The notes under the pieces were generated by a model that had not been told where the DNA came from, searched no databases, and was given only the letters and a program-made list of their open reading frames with translations. Source: Nitrospira sp. (GTDB taxonomy: Bacteria > Nitrospirota > Nitrospiria > Nitrospirales > Nitrospiraceae). Taken from it: DNA of 6,135 nucleotides. Of this stretch, positions 1 through 6,083 are shown piece after piece (the first letter of the stretch is position 1; each line of letters begins with the position of its first letter). Location: assembly GCA_030456405.1 (NCBI GenBank), contig JAKDNQ010000138.1, positions 1 to 6,135 of the forward strand, read 5' to 3'. Both the position numbers and the translations under genes were made by a program.

Positions 1-353
1 GTTTCACCCTGCTGGAGTTAATGATCGTCGTATCGATTGTCGGCATTCTCGCTACTCTGGCGGCGCCTTCATACCAATCGTCGGTTGTGAAGGCCAAAGA
101 GGCTGCCTTGCGTCAGGATCTTTCGACAATCCGCGATGTGCTGGATCAACACAAGGCCGATCAGGGAAAATATCCGCCGTCTTTGACTGCGCTGGTGAGC
201 GCGGGGTATCTGCGGACAATTCCAAAGGATCCATTCACCGGAGCAACAACCACATGGCAAGAGATTTCTGATCCGGTCGAGAAGGGCGTGGTAGACGTCT
301 TTTCAGGGGCTGAGTTCGTGGGAACGAATGGCGACCCGTATAATCGTTGGTAG
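1..353 (+). CDS. GspG-like major pseudopilin, 5' end missing
   Basis: Subunit of the short periplasmic pseudopilus of a T2SS or T4P-like machine, processed by prepilin peptidase and held in the inner membrane before assembly. The window opens inside the cleavage motif: bases 1-2 (GT) fit the last two bases of a Gly codon, followed from base 3 by FTLLE, so the start codon and leader lie upstream. The ATG at 21 is codon 7 of the mature protein and not the start. Mature length is about 116 residues. Phe1 and Glu5 are present, then a hydrophobic helix (to about residue 21) and the KAKEAALRQDL helix typical of GspG-type pilins. The globular part has KYP, YLR and KDPFTG, and the end has DVFSG then GTNGDPYNRW, a variant of the GspG calcium-loop region. 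The TAG stop overlaps the AGGAG that serves the next gene. A pseudopilin is certain; GspG rather than PilA type is likely from the C-terminal half. Confidence 0.9.
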   Translation, partial: FTLLELMIVVSIVGILATLAAPSYQSSVVKAKEAALRQDLSTIRDVLDQHKADQGKYPPSLTALVSAGYLRTIPKDPFTGATTTWQEISDPVEKGVVDVFSGAEFVGTNGDPYNRW

Positions 354-356
354 GAG
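352..356 (+). promoter_or_regulatory. Ribosome binding site AGGAG for the LysM lipoprotein gene
   Basis: AGGAG overlaps the pseudopilin stop codon and sits 5 nt before the ATG at 362. This selects 362 as start over the in-frame TTG at 347 and the in-frame GTG at 428, neither of which has a comparable site. The overlap also suggests translational coupling to the pseudopilin gene. Confidence 0.75.
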
Positions 357-361
357 TGTCT

Positions 362-1228
362 ATGCGTCATCGTGATGGCAGATGGCTTCAGATTTCAGTC
401 GAACCCACGAGCGCCTATTATCCGACGGTGCGAGTCGGAGTCCTCTGCGCTGTCGGCTTTGCATCGGCTTTGTTTGCAGGGTGCGGCGAACTGGAGCCGC
501 TGCGTGAGCCGGAGATGGCTGAGCTTGAGTTGACGACAGACACGTTAAAAGCGTCTGTGCGCGATGCGCAACGGATGATTACTGAGTTGCGGGCAGATCT
601 TGACATGCGGCGTGGAGAATTGGCGGAAGCTCAGATCGCTCGGGCGCAGCTTGAAGGCCGGGTGAGAGAAACAGAGCGGCGGATCATCGAAGCACGGCAA
701 GTCATCGAGTTGCAACGAGAAGAACTGGCCACAGTGCGGGCCAAGCAGGCACATGCGTTCCAGGGGAGTTTTCAATCACAGGGCAGGAAGAAGGGGCTTC
801 AAGAACCGCTCTCAGGAACGAGGCACACAGGTTCTAGGCATGAAGGTCAGAAGGCGGCCTCACTCCCATCAGGCGGAGCGATGCACACGAGTGAGAACGT
901 GATGCAGGTTTCTGCACGGCGAAATCAGACCTCTGAGTTTTCGGAGGCCGCTCAGAAGGCGAGATTCCCTAATGCGTTATTATCGGCGTCGACAGACGGT
1001 ACATCCTCGCCTGAGCTTGAACCCCAGGAAAATTTACCGGAGCATGTTTCGGTGAATTCTGGCGATACACTCTGGAATATCGCACAGAGGTATCATGTGA
1101 AGGTCGAACATCTGCGGACGTTTAACCACTTGACTGACAATAAGATTATCATTGGCCAGATCCTCCGGTTACCGGATGGTCAGCCTCAACCGGGGGGCGG
1201 CGCCGACAAGGGCACATCGACGCCGTAA
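362..1228 (+). CDS. LysM-domain coiled-coil protein, putative lipoprotein
   Basis: Predicted periplasmic, probably lipid-anchored protein of 288 residues that could tether the secretion machine to peptidoglycan. After a polar N-terminus of about 22 residues comes a hydrophobic segment (about 23-40) ending in LFAGC, a lipobox-like site with Cys41 as the candidate acylated residue; Phe at -3 is less usual than Leu. Residues about 45-135 are rich in Glu, Arg, Leu and Ala with heptad-like spacing, so a coiled coil. Residues about 136-225 are a polar, low-complexity linker. Residues about 227-271 form one LysM domain with SGDTLWNIAQRY, the NHL turn and IIIGQILRLP, followed by a Gly/Pro-rich tail. 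LysM domains bind N-acetylglucosamine-containing glycans. The overall plan recalls FimV-type LysM proteins but lacks their TPR and other domains. The gene follows the pseudopilin by 8 bp and precedes the GspF-type gene by 44 bp. LysM assignment is firm, lipidation is likely, and the role in secretion is inferred from context. Confidence 0.85.
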   Translation: MRHRDGRWLQISVEPTSAYYPTVRVGVLCAVGFASALFAGCGELEPLREPEMAELELTTDTLKASVRDAQRMITELRADLDMRRGELAEAQIARAQLEGRVRETERRIIEARQVIELQREELATVRAKQAHAFQGSFQSQGRKKGLQEPLSGTRHTGSRHEGQKAASLPSGGAMHTSENVMQVSARRNQTSEFSEAAQKARFPNALLSASTDGTSSPELEPQENLPEHVSVNSGDTLWNIAQRYHVKVEHLRTFNHLTDNKIIIGQILRLPDGQPQPGGGADKGTSTP

Positions 1229-1272
1229 ATCTGCCTCCTCGTAATCGGCCCGACATTCGTGTTGCCTCATCA

Positions 1273-2484
1273 ATGGCTGTATTTGCTTACCGAGTGGCCC
1301 GTCCTGATGGCTCAACCCTCAATGGACAAACTGAGGGAGAGGAAGAACACCTCGTCCGGGCTCAATTAGAGGGCCAGGGCTTCCTTGTCTTTCGGTTACA
1401 GCGGCGCGGTGCAGCCACCCCCGGTTTGGGGCTGGGGTGGCGCGTATTCCGCAGGCTGCCGCTTCAGGAATTCTTGGTGTTCAATCAAGAGTTGCTCGCG
1501 CTCGTGAGAGCCGGTCTTCCCGTGTTGCGAGTCTGGGATCTCTTGATCGAGCGAACCAACCATTCAGGGTTTCAGCAGGCCTTGCGGACCGTTCGGCAAG
1601 ATATTCGTGGCGGCGCATCGGCGTCAGAGGCCTTGGCAAAACACCCGGTCCATTTCTCAGATTTGTATATTGCGACGATCAAGGCAGGAGAACAATCGGG
1701 AAATTTGGCGGAGGTGCTGCAGCGGTTTATCGCCTATCTGAAACTGATGATTGGATTGCGTCAGAAAGTCTCAAAAGCGGTGGCGTACCCTGGTTTTCTC
1801 GTGTTGGTCGGAGTGGCCGTCATCGGGTTTTTATTGAGTTATGTTGTGCCGACGTTCGTGTCAGTCTATGCGGAGACGTCGAAATCCTTGCCCGTCGCCA
1901 CACAGTTGCTGCTTGATTTGGTGACGGGGGGCCAAGCGTATGTTGTGCCCGGACTCATGGGGGTTGCCGCTCTGGGGCTTGCCGGTCGCGCCTACTATAC
2001 GACGCCTGCCGGGCGGCTCACTGTGGATCGGCTGTCGTTAAGCATCCCTGTCATGGGGCCGATCTTTGTCAAGCACTATACGGTCCAGCTTACACGCACT
2101 CTTGCAACGATTCTTGCCGGAGGCACTCCGCTTGTGGAGGCGTTGTCTATTGCGCGGGGCGCAATTTCCAATCGGTATGTGTCCGTTGGAGTCGCAGGCG
2201 CGGTTGCTGAAATTCGAGAAGGAAAAACTCTCGCCGCTGCGCTGGATCGCCCAAAAGTATTTCCGAAATTAGCGGTGGAGATGCTGTCGGTCGGAGAGGA
2301 AACCGGATCGCTGCCCACGATGTTGCATGACGTTGCTGAATTCTATGAAGGAGACCTGGATCTCCGGCTCACACAATTAACGACGTGGATTGAACCAGTA
2401 TTACTCCTGATTATGGGAGTGTTGGTCGGTGCGATTGTCATTGTGATGTATCTGCCGGTCTTTCAACTGGCTGGAGCGGTATAG
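1273..2484 (+). CDS. gspF: GspF/PilC-type inner-membrane platform protein
   Basis: Polytopic platform protein of T2SS/T4P machines, on which pseudopilin subunits are added in response to ATPase motion. At 403 residues it has the normal family length. The N-terminus (MAVFAYRVARPDG) is the usual opening of GspF. Two homologous cytoplasmic T2SSF domains span about 66-170 and 268-372, each carrying the repeated signature: AGEQSGNL at 138-145 and VGEETGSL at 340-347. Transmembrane segments are seen at about 172-197, 222-240 and 374-396, giving the standard three-helix topology. The ATG at 1273 has no clear Shine-Dalgarno sequence in the 44-bp gap before it. No stop interrupts the frame just upstream, but the family N-terminus supports this start. 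It could equally be called PilC; the gspF symbol rests on the adjacent GspG-type pilin. Family assignment is certain. Confidence 0.95.
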   Translation: MAVFAYRVARPDGSTLNGQTEGEEEHLVRAQLEGQGFLVFRLQRRGAATPGLGLGWRVFRRLPLQEFLVFNQELLALVRAGLPVLRVWDLLIERTNHSGFQQALRTVRQDIRGGASASEALAKHPVHFSDLYIATIKAGEQSGNLAEVLQRFIAYLKLMIGLRQKVSKAVAYPGFLVLVGVAVIGFLLSYVVPTFVSVYAETSKSLPVATQLLLDLVTGGQAYVVPGLMGVAALGLAGRAYYTTPAGRLTVDRLSLSIPVMGPIFVKHYTVQLTRTLATILAGGTPLVEALSIARGAISNRYVSVGVAGAVAEIREGKTLAAALDRPKVFPKLAVEMLSVGEETGSLPTMLHDVAEFYEGDLDLRLTQLTTWIEPVLLLIMGVLVGAIVIVMYLPVFQLAGAV

Positions 2485-2546
2485 CGATGAGCGCGATATG
2501 TATCCTGTTAGCCCACGCGTATGTTTTGAGAAGTGAGTAGGAATCT

Positions 2547-4274
2547 ATGGCACGGACTGTGACCCGACCACCATTGGCAGACGTTCTGGTCCAGCAAGGA
2601 ATTCTGACGAAACAGACGCTCGACCAAGTCCTCAATCGATTGGGCGGTGTGACGGCAGCCTTCGGCCAGACCTTGGTTAGCGAAGGGGTTCTTTCCGAAG
2701 AACAGTTGGCGCGTGCGGTGGCGGCTCAGTTTGACCTCCCCTGTAATCTGTTGACGGAATTCCGAGTCGACTCGTCGTTCTATGACTCTATGTCGGTGAA
2801 ACTCATGCAGCGGCATCCGTTCATCCCGATCGCAGAGCATCAAGGCCGCTTAGCCATCGCTATCCCCGATCCGCAAAATCTCCTGGCATTGGATGAGCTG
2901 GAACTGCTTTTGGGGTATCCGTTGGATTTGGTGGTGAGTACGAGAAGCGCCATTCTGGCGGCCTTGGAGCGTAGTGAAGGGTCTAGTCAAGCTCTGAGGG
3001 AGCTCGAGGCGGAGTATCGATCTGTGTTGGTGAAGGAGGACGAACGAGGAGAGGAAGTCCTCACGATCGATCAAGCGGGAGAGGATCAGAGTCCTGCTGT
3101 GAAACTATTGGATTCGATCCTCCTGAGCGCGATGCAGCGTCGAGCCAGCGACATTCACATTGAAGCCGCCGATCGGGCGACCAAGGTAAAGTTACGGGTG
3201 GATGGGATTCTTGTCCCAGCGATGGAGCCACTCGATATCCGGCTCCACGCCCCGTTGGTTTCGCGGTTGAAAGTCATGTCGGATCTGGACATCGCTGAGC
3301 GGCGGGTGCCGCAAGATGGCAGTTTTCGGATGCGGTTGGAGCGAAAGACCGTCGACTTCCGCGTCTCGATTCTTCCAAGTGTGTTTGGTGAATCAGCCGT
3401 CGTGCGTATTCTCGACCGCGAGGCGATCACATCGGGAGTTTCGACGTTGCGGCTGGAGCGACTCGGATTCAACGAGGAAGACCTCAAGCGTTTTCGTCGC
3501 GCAATCACGCGACCCTACGGCATGGTGCTGGTGACTGGTCCGACCGGCAGCGGCAAAACAACGACGCTATATGCGGCAATTACAGAGATGAATATCAAAG
3601 AAGATAAGCTGATCACGATCGAAGACCCGGTCGAGTATCAGTTGTCAGGAGTCGTGCAGATCCCTGTGAATGAGAAGAAAGGCCTGACGTTCGCGCGAGG
3701 GCTTCGATCCATCCTGCGTCATGATCCTGACAAGATTATGGTCGGCGAGATCCGCGATGCAGAGACCGCCCAGATCGCCATCCAATCGTCGCTGACCGGG
3801 CATTTGGTTTTGACGACGGTGCACGCCAACAATGTGTTCGATGTCATCGGACGGTTTGCCTCAATGGGAATCGATGCCTACAACTTTTTGGCTGCGTTGA
3901 ACTGTGTATTGGCGCAGCGGCTCGTTCGAATGGTGTGTGTGGCCTGTCGAACGCCGGTCAAGCTCGACCAATCGCTGGCGGAAGAGTCCGGACTCGACTT
4001 CGAAGGATATAAAGATGAGCCGTTTTATGAAGGAAAAGGATGCCAGGAGTGCCATGGAACTGGGTATCGTGGGCGAAAATGTATCACGGAATTTCTGGAC
4101 CTGAACGATGAGATCAAAGAAATGATCCTGGCCGAGCGTCCCCTGTCCGAGATCCGCTATCGCGCGGTGACGAGCGGAATGATCACGTTGCGACAGTCCG
4201 CGCTCAGAAAGGTGCTGGAAGGATCCACCACCTTGCGTGAGATCAATCGCGTCACGTTCAGCGAGGAAGGATAA
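2547..4274 (+). CDS. gspE: GspE/PilB-type assembly ATPase
   Basis: Cytoplasmic hexameric ATPase that drives pseudopilus assembly. It has 575 residues, a usual length for the family. Residues about 9-150 form the T2SSE_N/MshEN-type N-terminal region (VLVQQGILT near 13-21; TLVSEGVLSEEQLARAVAAQ at 42-61). The catalytic part has Walker A GPTGSGKT at 331-338 (Lys337), an Asp box ITIEDPVEY at 356-364, Walker B IMVGEIRD at 397-404 (Glu401), and a His box TGHLVLTTVHAN at 417-428. The tetracysteine zinc site is intact: C464-x2-C467 and C499-x2-C502. The usual GRxGIYE-like motif after it reads GRKCITE (509-515), adding Cys512. Its start has AGGA at 2539-2542, 4 nt before the ATG. All catalytic motifs are intact, so it should be active. 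PilB is the alternative name; PilT-type retraction ATPases lack this N-terminal region and zinc site. Confidence 0.96.
   Translation: MARTVTRPPLADVLVQQGILTKQTLDQVLNRLGGVTAAFGQTLVSEGVLSEEQLARAVAAQFDLPCNLLTEFRVDSSFYDSMSVKLMQRHPFIPIAEHQGRLAIAIPDPQNLLALDELELLLGYPLDLVVSTRSAILAALERSEGSSQALRELEAEYRSVLVKEDERGEEVLTIDQAGEDQSPAVKLLDSILLSAMQRRASDIHIEAADRATKVKLRVDGILVPAMEPLDIRLHAPLVSRLKVMSDLDIAERRVPQDGSFRMRLERKTVDFRVSILPSVFGESAVVRILDREAITSGVSTLRLERLGFNEEDLKRFRRAITRPYGMVLVTGPTGSGKTTTLYAAITEMNIKEDKLITIEDPVEYQLSGVVQIPVNEKKGLTFARGLRSILRHDPDKIMVGEIRDAETAQIAIQSSLTGHLVLTTVHANNVFDVIGRFASMGIDAYNFLAALNCVLAQRLVRMVCVACRTPVKLDQSLAEESGLDFEGYKDEPFYEGKGCQECHGTGYRGRKCITEFLDLNDEIKEMILAERPLSEIRYRAVTSGMITLRQSALRKVLEGSTTLREINRVTFSEEG
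4264..4270 (+). promoter_or_regulatory. Ribosome binding site for the PilM-like gene, inside the end of gspE
   Basis: AGGAAGG lies in the last codons of the ATPase gene, 7 nt before the ATG at 4278. It supports the start chosen for the PilM-like gene and indicates translational coupling across the 3-bp gap. Confidence 0.7.
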
Positions 4275-4277
4275 GCC

Positions 4278-5279
4278 ATGTGGGGGATAACCGCCGGTCG
4301 TCCGCGGCACTGTTTGAAAATCGGAGCGCAGGCTCTCGCATGGGGAGAAGCCGTCCGCACCTGGCGAGGGCGGTATCGCTACCGGTGCGCGCTCTCGCCA
4401 GCGCCCCCCGAGGCGATCAAGCTGTCTCCGATGGATCTGAACTTGACTGACATGCCTGCGGTCGAACGTTGTCTGCGGTCGCTGGCTGGGCCAAGGCGAG
4501 ATATTGGGGTGGCAGGACGTCTATGGCAGTCTGAGGCTTCATGCCCGATTGTGTTGTTGTTGCCGGATCTGTCGGTGCGCGCGACGGTATTGCAGTTAGA
4601 GCAATTTCCAGCGCATGAGGAGGAGCAAGAGGCATTGATTCGCTGGCGTTTAGGGCAGGAACAGCTGTTGCCCCTGGCAGGGGCCAAGATAGTTTGGCAG
4701 GGGTTCCCCTCACATGGCGTAACGGGTGAGCGAGCCCATGTTGTCCTAGCCGTGGCGATTCAAGAAGCCATCTTAAAGCAATATGAGTCGCTGTGTGAAT
4801 CAGTTGGGTTGCTCCCTCAAGAGATTGGAGTGACCAGCTTTCGACTCTTTAATCTCTGGCTGAAAATGGCCGGTGGTCGAAAACGATTGGGTCGTGACTT
4901 GCTCTGGGTCAGTGTCTCGGACGGCGGCCTGACCTGTTTCGTTATGCAGGAAGGTCGATTGGCGTTTGTCAGGACCAAGCTATTGCGTGCCGATGGCGTA
5001 CAGGATGACGAGAGTCTCGGTAGAGACCTGGCTGATAACATTGTTGAAGAATGCGCGGCCTCGCTTGGCGCCTGTCGCGACCACTTTCCCGACCTGAACG
5101 TGACGGATATGGTCTTCGCCGGCGATTGCTCATTCCCAACCATTGAACAGGCGTTGAATAGAGAACTCAGCCTGTCGACTGAGCGGTTAGACTGGAACGT
5201 CGTCGAACGGGCAGGGTGGACTCACGATGGTGGAAGTACGTCATGGGCCACGCTTCCTGTTGTGGCCGGGGTGATGTAG
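4278..5279 (+). CDS. PilM/GspL-cytoplasmic-like actin-fold protein, divergent
   Basis: Probable cytoplasmic linker between the assembly ATPase and the PilN-like membrane protein, 333 residues. Support is mostly pattern and context. The N-terminal stretch LKIGAQALAWGE (13-24) lines up with the opening strand-turn of PilM proteins. Residues near 87-110 match the conserved PilM block in which VRATVLQLEQFP leads into an EEQEALIRWRL helix. LLWVSVSDGG (208-217) followed by GRLAFVRTKLL corresponds to the second nucleotide-binding strand-turn. The ending LPVVAGVM fits the family C-terminus. No transmembrane helix or signal peptide is visible, as expected for PilM and unlike full-length GspL. Acidic residues normally seen in both phosphate-binding turns are replaced (Lys14; Val/Ser around 211-212). 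It sits 3 bp after gspE and its TAG is immediately followed by the ATG of the next gene, matching a PilM-PilN order. Family call is probable, not certain. Confidence 0.75.
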   Translation: MWGITAGRPRHCLKIGAQALAWGEAVRTWRGRYRYRCALSPAPPEAIKLSPMDLNLTDMPAVERCLRSLAGPRRDIGVAGRLWQSEASCPIVLLLPDLSVRATVLQLEQFPAHEEEQEALIRWRLGQEQLLPLAGAKIVWQGFPSHGVTGERAHVVLAVAIQEAILKQYESLCESVGLLPQEIGVTSFRLFNLWLKMAGGRKRLGRDLLWVSVSDGGLTCFVMQEGRLAFVRTKLLRADGVQDDESLGRDLADNIVEECAASLGACRDHFPDLNVTDMVFAGDCSFPTIEQALNRELSLSTERLDWNVVERAGWTHDGGSTSWATLPVVAGVM

Positions 5280-5912
5280 ATGATGGCGCTTGGATGGGCA
5301 TCCATTCGTACGGTTGCCGGCATGGCGAGCGGGTTTCTTGTGATGCCGGGGAGGGCGCGATATTTTCACATCGAACTGAGTAACCGATACCGATGGTATG
5401 TCGCGCCGACTCGCATGACGCTGGTTGCACTCTGCGGGACCATAGGAGGCGCTATCCTTTGGAGTGTCGTCCAGACCGTCATGACCCTGCACGATCTCCA
5501 GGACGCACAGGCGGGCCTCGATCATGTTCGTATGCAAGATCAACAACTCCTTGCGCAGACTCAACAAGAGGGAATTGATCTTTCCGGGCCTTCGTTGCAG
5601 CAGTTACCGGCAGAAGTCAGTTTAGCGAACCAGGTGCTCGCCAAGCGGCATTTTTCCTGGACACAGTTTCTGTCTGCTCTTGAATCCGTCATTCCCCAGC
5701 AGATGTCGATTAAGAGCATACGCTTGGATCCGGGGGGCGTGGCCGTACACATGACAGGGTTGGCGGTGACGGTCGAAGATGTGACGGCACTGACGGTCAC
5801 GTTGCGAGGCCACTCCGTCTTCCGCGATCCTGTGTTGGGCCAGCGCCGGGTGAGGCCAGATGGATTGGTTGAGTTTGACCTGACGGTGCGGTATCGGCAA
5901 CAGGGTGTGTAG
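5280..5912 (+). CDS. PilN-like bitopic inner-membrane alignment protein
   Basis: Probable inner-membrane partner of the PilM-like protein and of a PilO-like protein, 210 residues. One transmembrane helix (about 46-67) is followed by a short coiled-coil-like segment (about 68-97, LQDAQAGLDHVRMQDQQLL). The periplasmic part then shows the typical PilN pattern: FSWTQFLSALESVIPQQMSIKSI (125-147, quoted in part as FSWTQFL and LESVIP), then a ferredoxin-like fold ending in FDLTVRYRQQ. The cytoplasmic N-terminus of about 45 residues is longer than usual, and the INLLP-like PilM-binding motif is not recognisable; FHIELSNRYR (29-38) may be its counterpart. The start is uncertain: ATG 5280 directly abuts the previous stop (coupling), ATG 5283 is adjacent, and GTG 5340 or ATG 5343 would shorten the tail by about 20 residues. 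Its stop codon touches the left edge of the repeat element downstream. GspL C-terminal homology is the alternative description. Confidence 0.78.
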   Translation: MMALGWASIRTVAGMASGFLVMPGRARYFHIELSNRYRWYVAPTRMTLVALCGTIGGAILWSVVQTVMTLHDLQDAQAGLDHVRMQDQQLLAQTQQEGIDLSGPSLQQLPAEVSLANQVLAKRHFSWTQFLSALESVIPQQMSIKSIRLDPGGVAVHMTGLAVTVEDVTALTVTLRGHSVFRDPVLGQRRVRPDGLVEFDLTVRYRQQGV

Positions 5913-6025
5913 CAGGATGCTGAAACAGGGAGCGGGGTGGCTGGGACGATCCCCGTGCTCGCGCAACGCGCGGTCGCGTACTCCCCTCGTTGGACGCCCG
6001 CAATTGGGATCATCCCAGCCACCCC
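5911..6025 (+). repeat. REP/MITE-like element with long inverted repeat, inside the operon
   Basis: Most of the 171-bp gap between the PilN-like gene and the next gene. The arms at 5934-5953 (GGGGTGGCTGGGACGATCCC) and 6006-6025 are complementary at 19 of 20 positions, with a 52-nt GC-rich loop. Each arm contains its own small palindrome GGGA-N3-TCCC (5943-5953 and 6006-6016). The loop carries CGCGC/GCGCG-type self-complementary stretches near 5960-5978. The left flank AGCAGGATGCTGAAA begins within the PilN stop codon. From memory, similar GCAGGATGCTGAAA edges mark dispersed repeats in Nitrospira genomes; this was not checked. No protein is plausible here: the + strand frame through it (5905-6087) is only a by-product of GC-rich repeat sequence. 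There is no run of T after the right arm, so a classical terminator is not supported. In the transcript it would fold into a strong stem between two co-directional genes. The exact right boundary is unknown. Confidence 0.7.
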
Positions 6026-6034
6026 TTTACTTGC

Positions 6035-6050
6035 CCGCGGAACGACGCGG
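6035..6050. repeat. Small GC-rich hairpin
   Basis: CCGCG at 6035-6039 and CGCGG at 6046-6050 form a 5-bp stem with a 6-nt loop (GAACGA), 34 nt before the next start codon. It may be part of the same repeat element. There is no T-tract after it. It is short enough to be chance in GC-rich DNA. Confidence 0.35.
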
Positions 6051-6067
6051 CTCGGCACGTCAGGGTT

Positions 6068-6073
6068 GGGAGG
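6068..6073 (+). promoter_or_regulatory. Ribosome binding site for the last, truncated gene
   Basis: GGGAGG lies 10 nt before the ATG at 6084. It shows that the gene downstream of the repeat keeps its own translation start signal, which matters because coupling to the PilN-like gene is broken by the 171-bp gap. Confidence 0.6.
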
Positions 6074-6083
6074 GTAGAGCGGC

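Noticed and set aside
1164..1176. 13-nt near-palindrome TCCGGT-T-ACCGGA
   Set aside because: Falls within the LysM domain coding sequence and is short enough to be chance.
1437..1916. 159-codon + strand frame overlapping gspF
   Set aside because: Out of frame within an intact, full-length GspF-type gene; Arg/Ser-rich with no domain pattern.
2487..2540. 17-codon frame (MSAICILLAHAYVLRSE) in the 62-bp gap between gspF and gspE
   Set aside because: It has a hydrophobic core and ends just before the gspE ribosome site, so a leader peptide crossed my mind, but there is no ribosome site of its own and chance frames this short are common.
3861..4310. 149-codon - strand frame opposite the 3' end of gspE
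   Set aside because: Antisense to the conserved His box and zinc region of the ATPase; composition and lack of motifs mark it as a shadow.
4671..4710. Paired small hairpins CCCCTG-G-CAGGGG and AGGGG-TT-CCCCT
   Set aside because: Inside the coding sequence of the PilM-like gene, short, and explainable by Gly/Pro/Leu codons; no sign of a regulatory role.
5934..6030. Rho-independent terminator at the long inverted repeat
   Set aside because: The loop is 52 nt and only three T residues follow the right arm, so it lacks the compact stem and T-tract of an intrinsic terminator.
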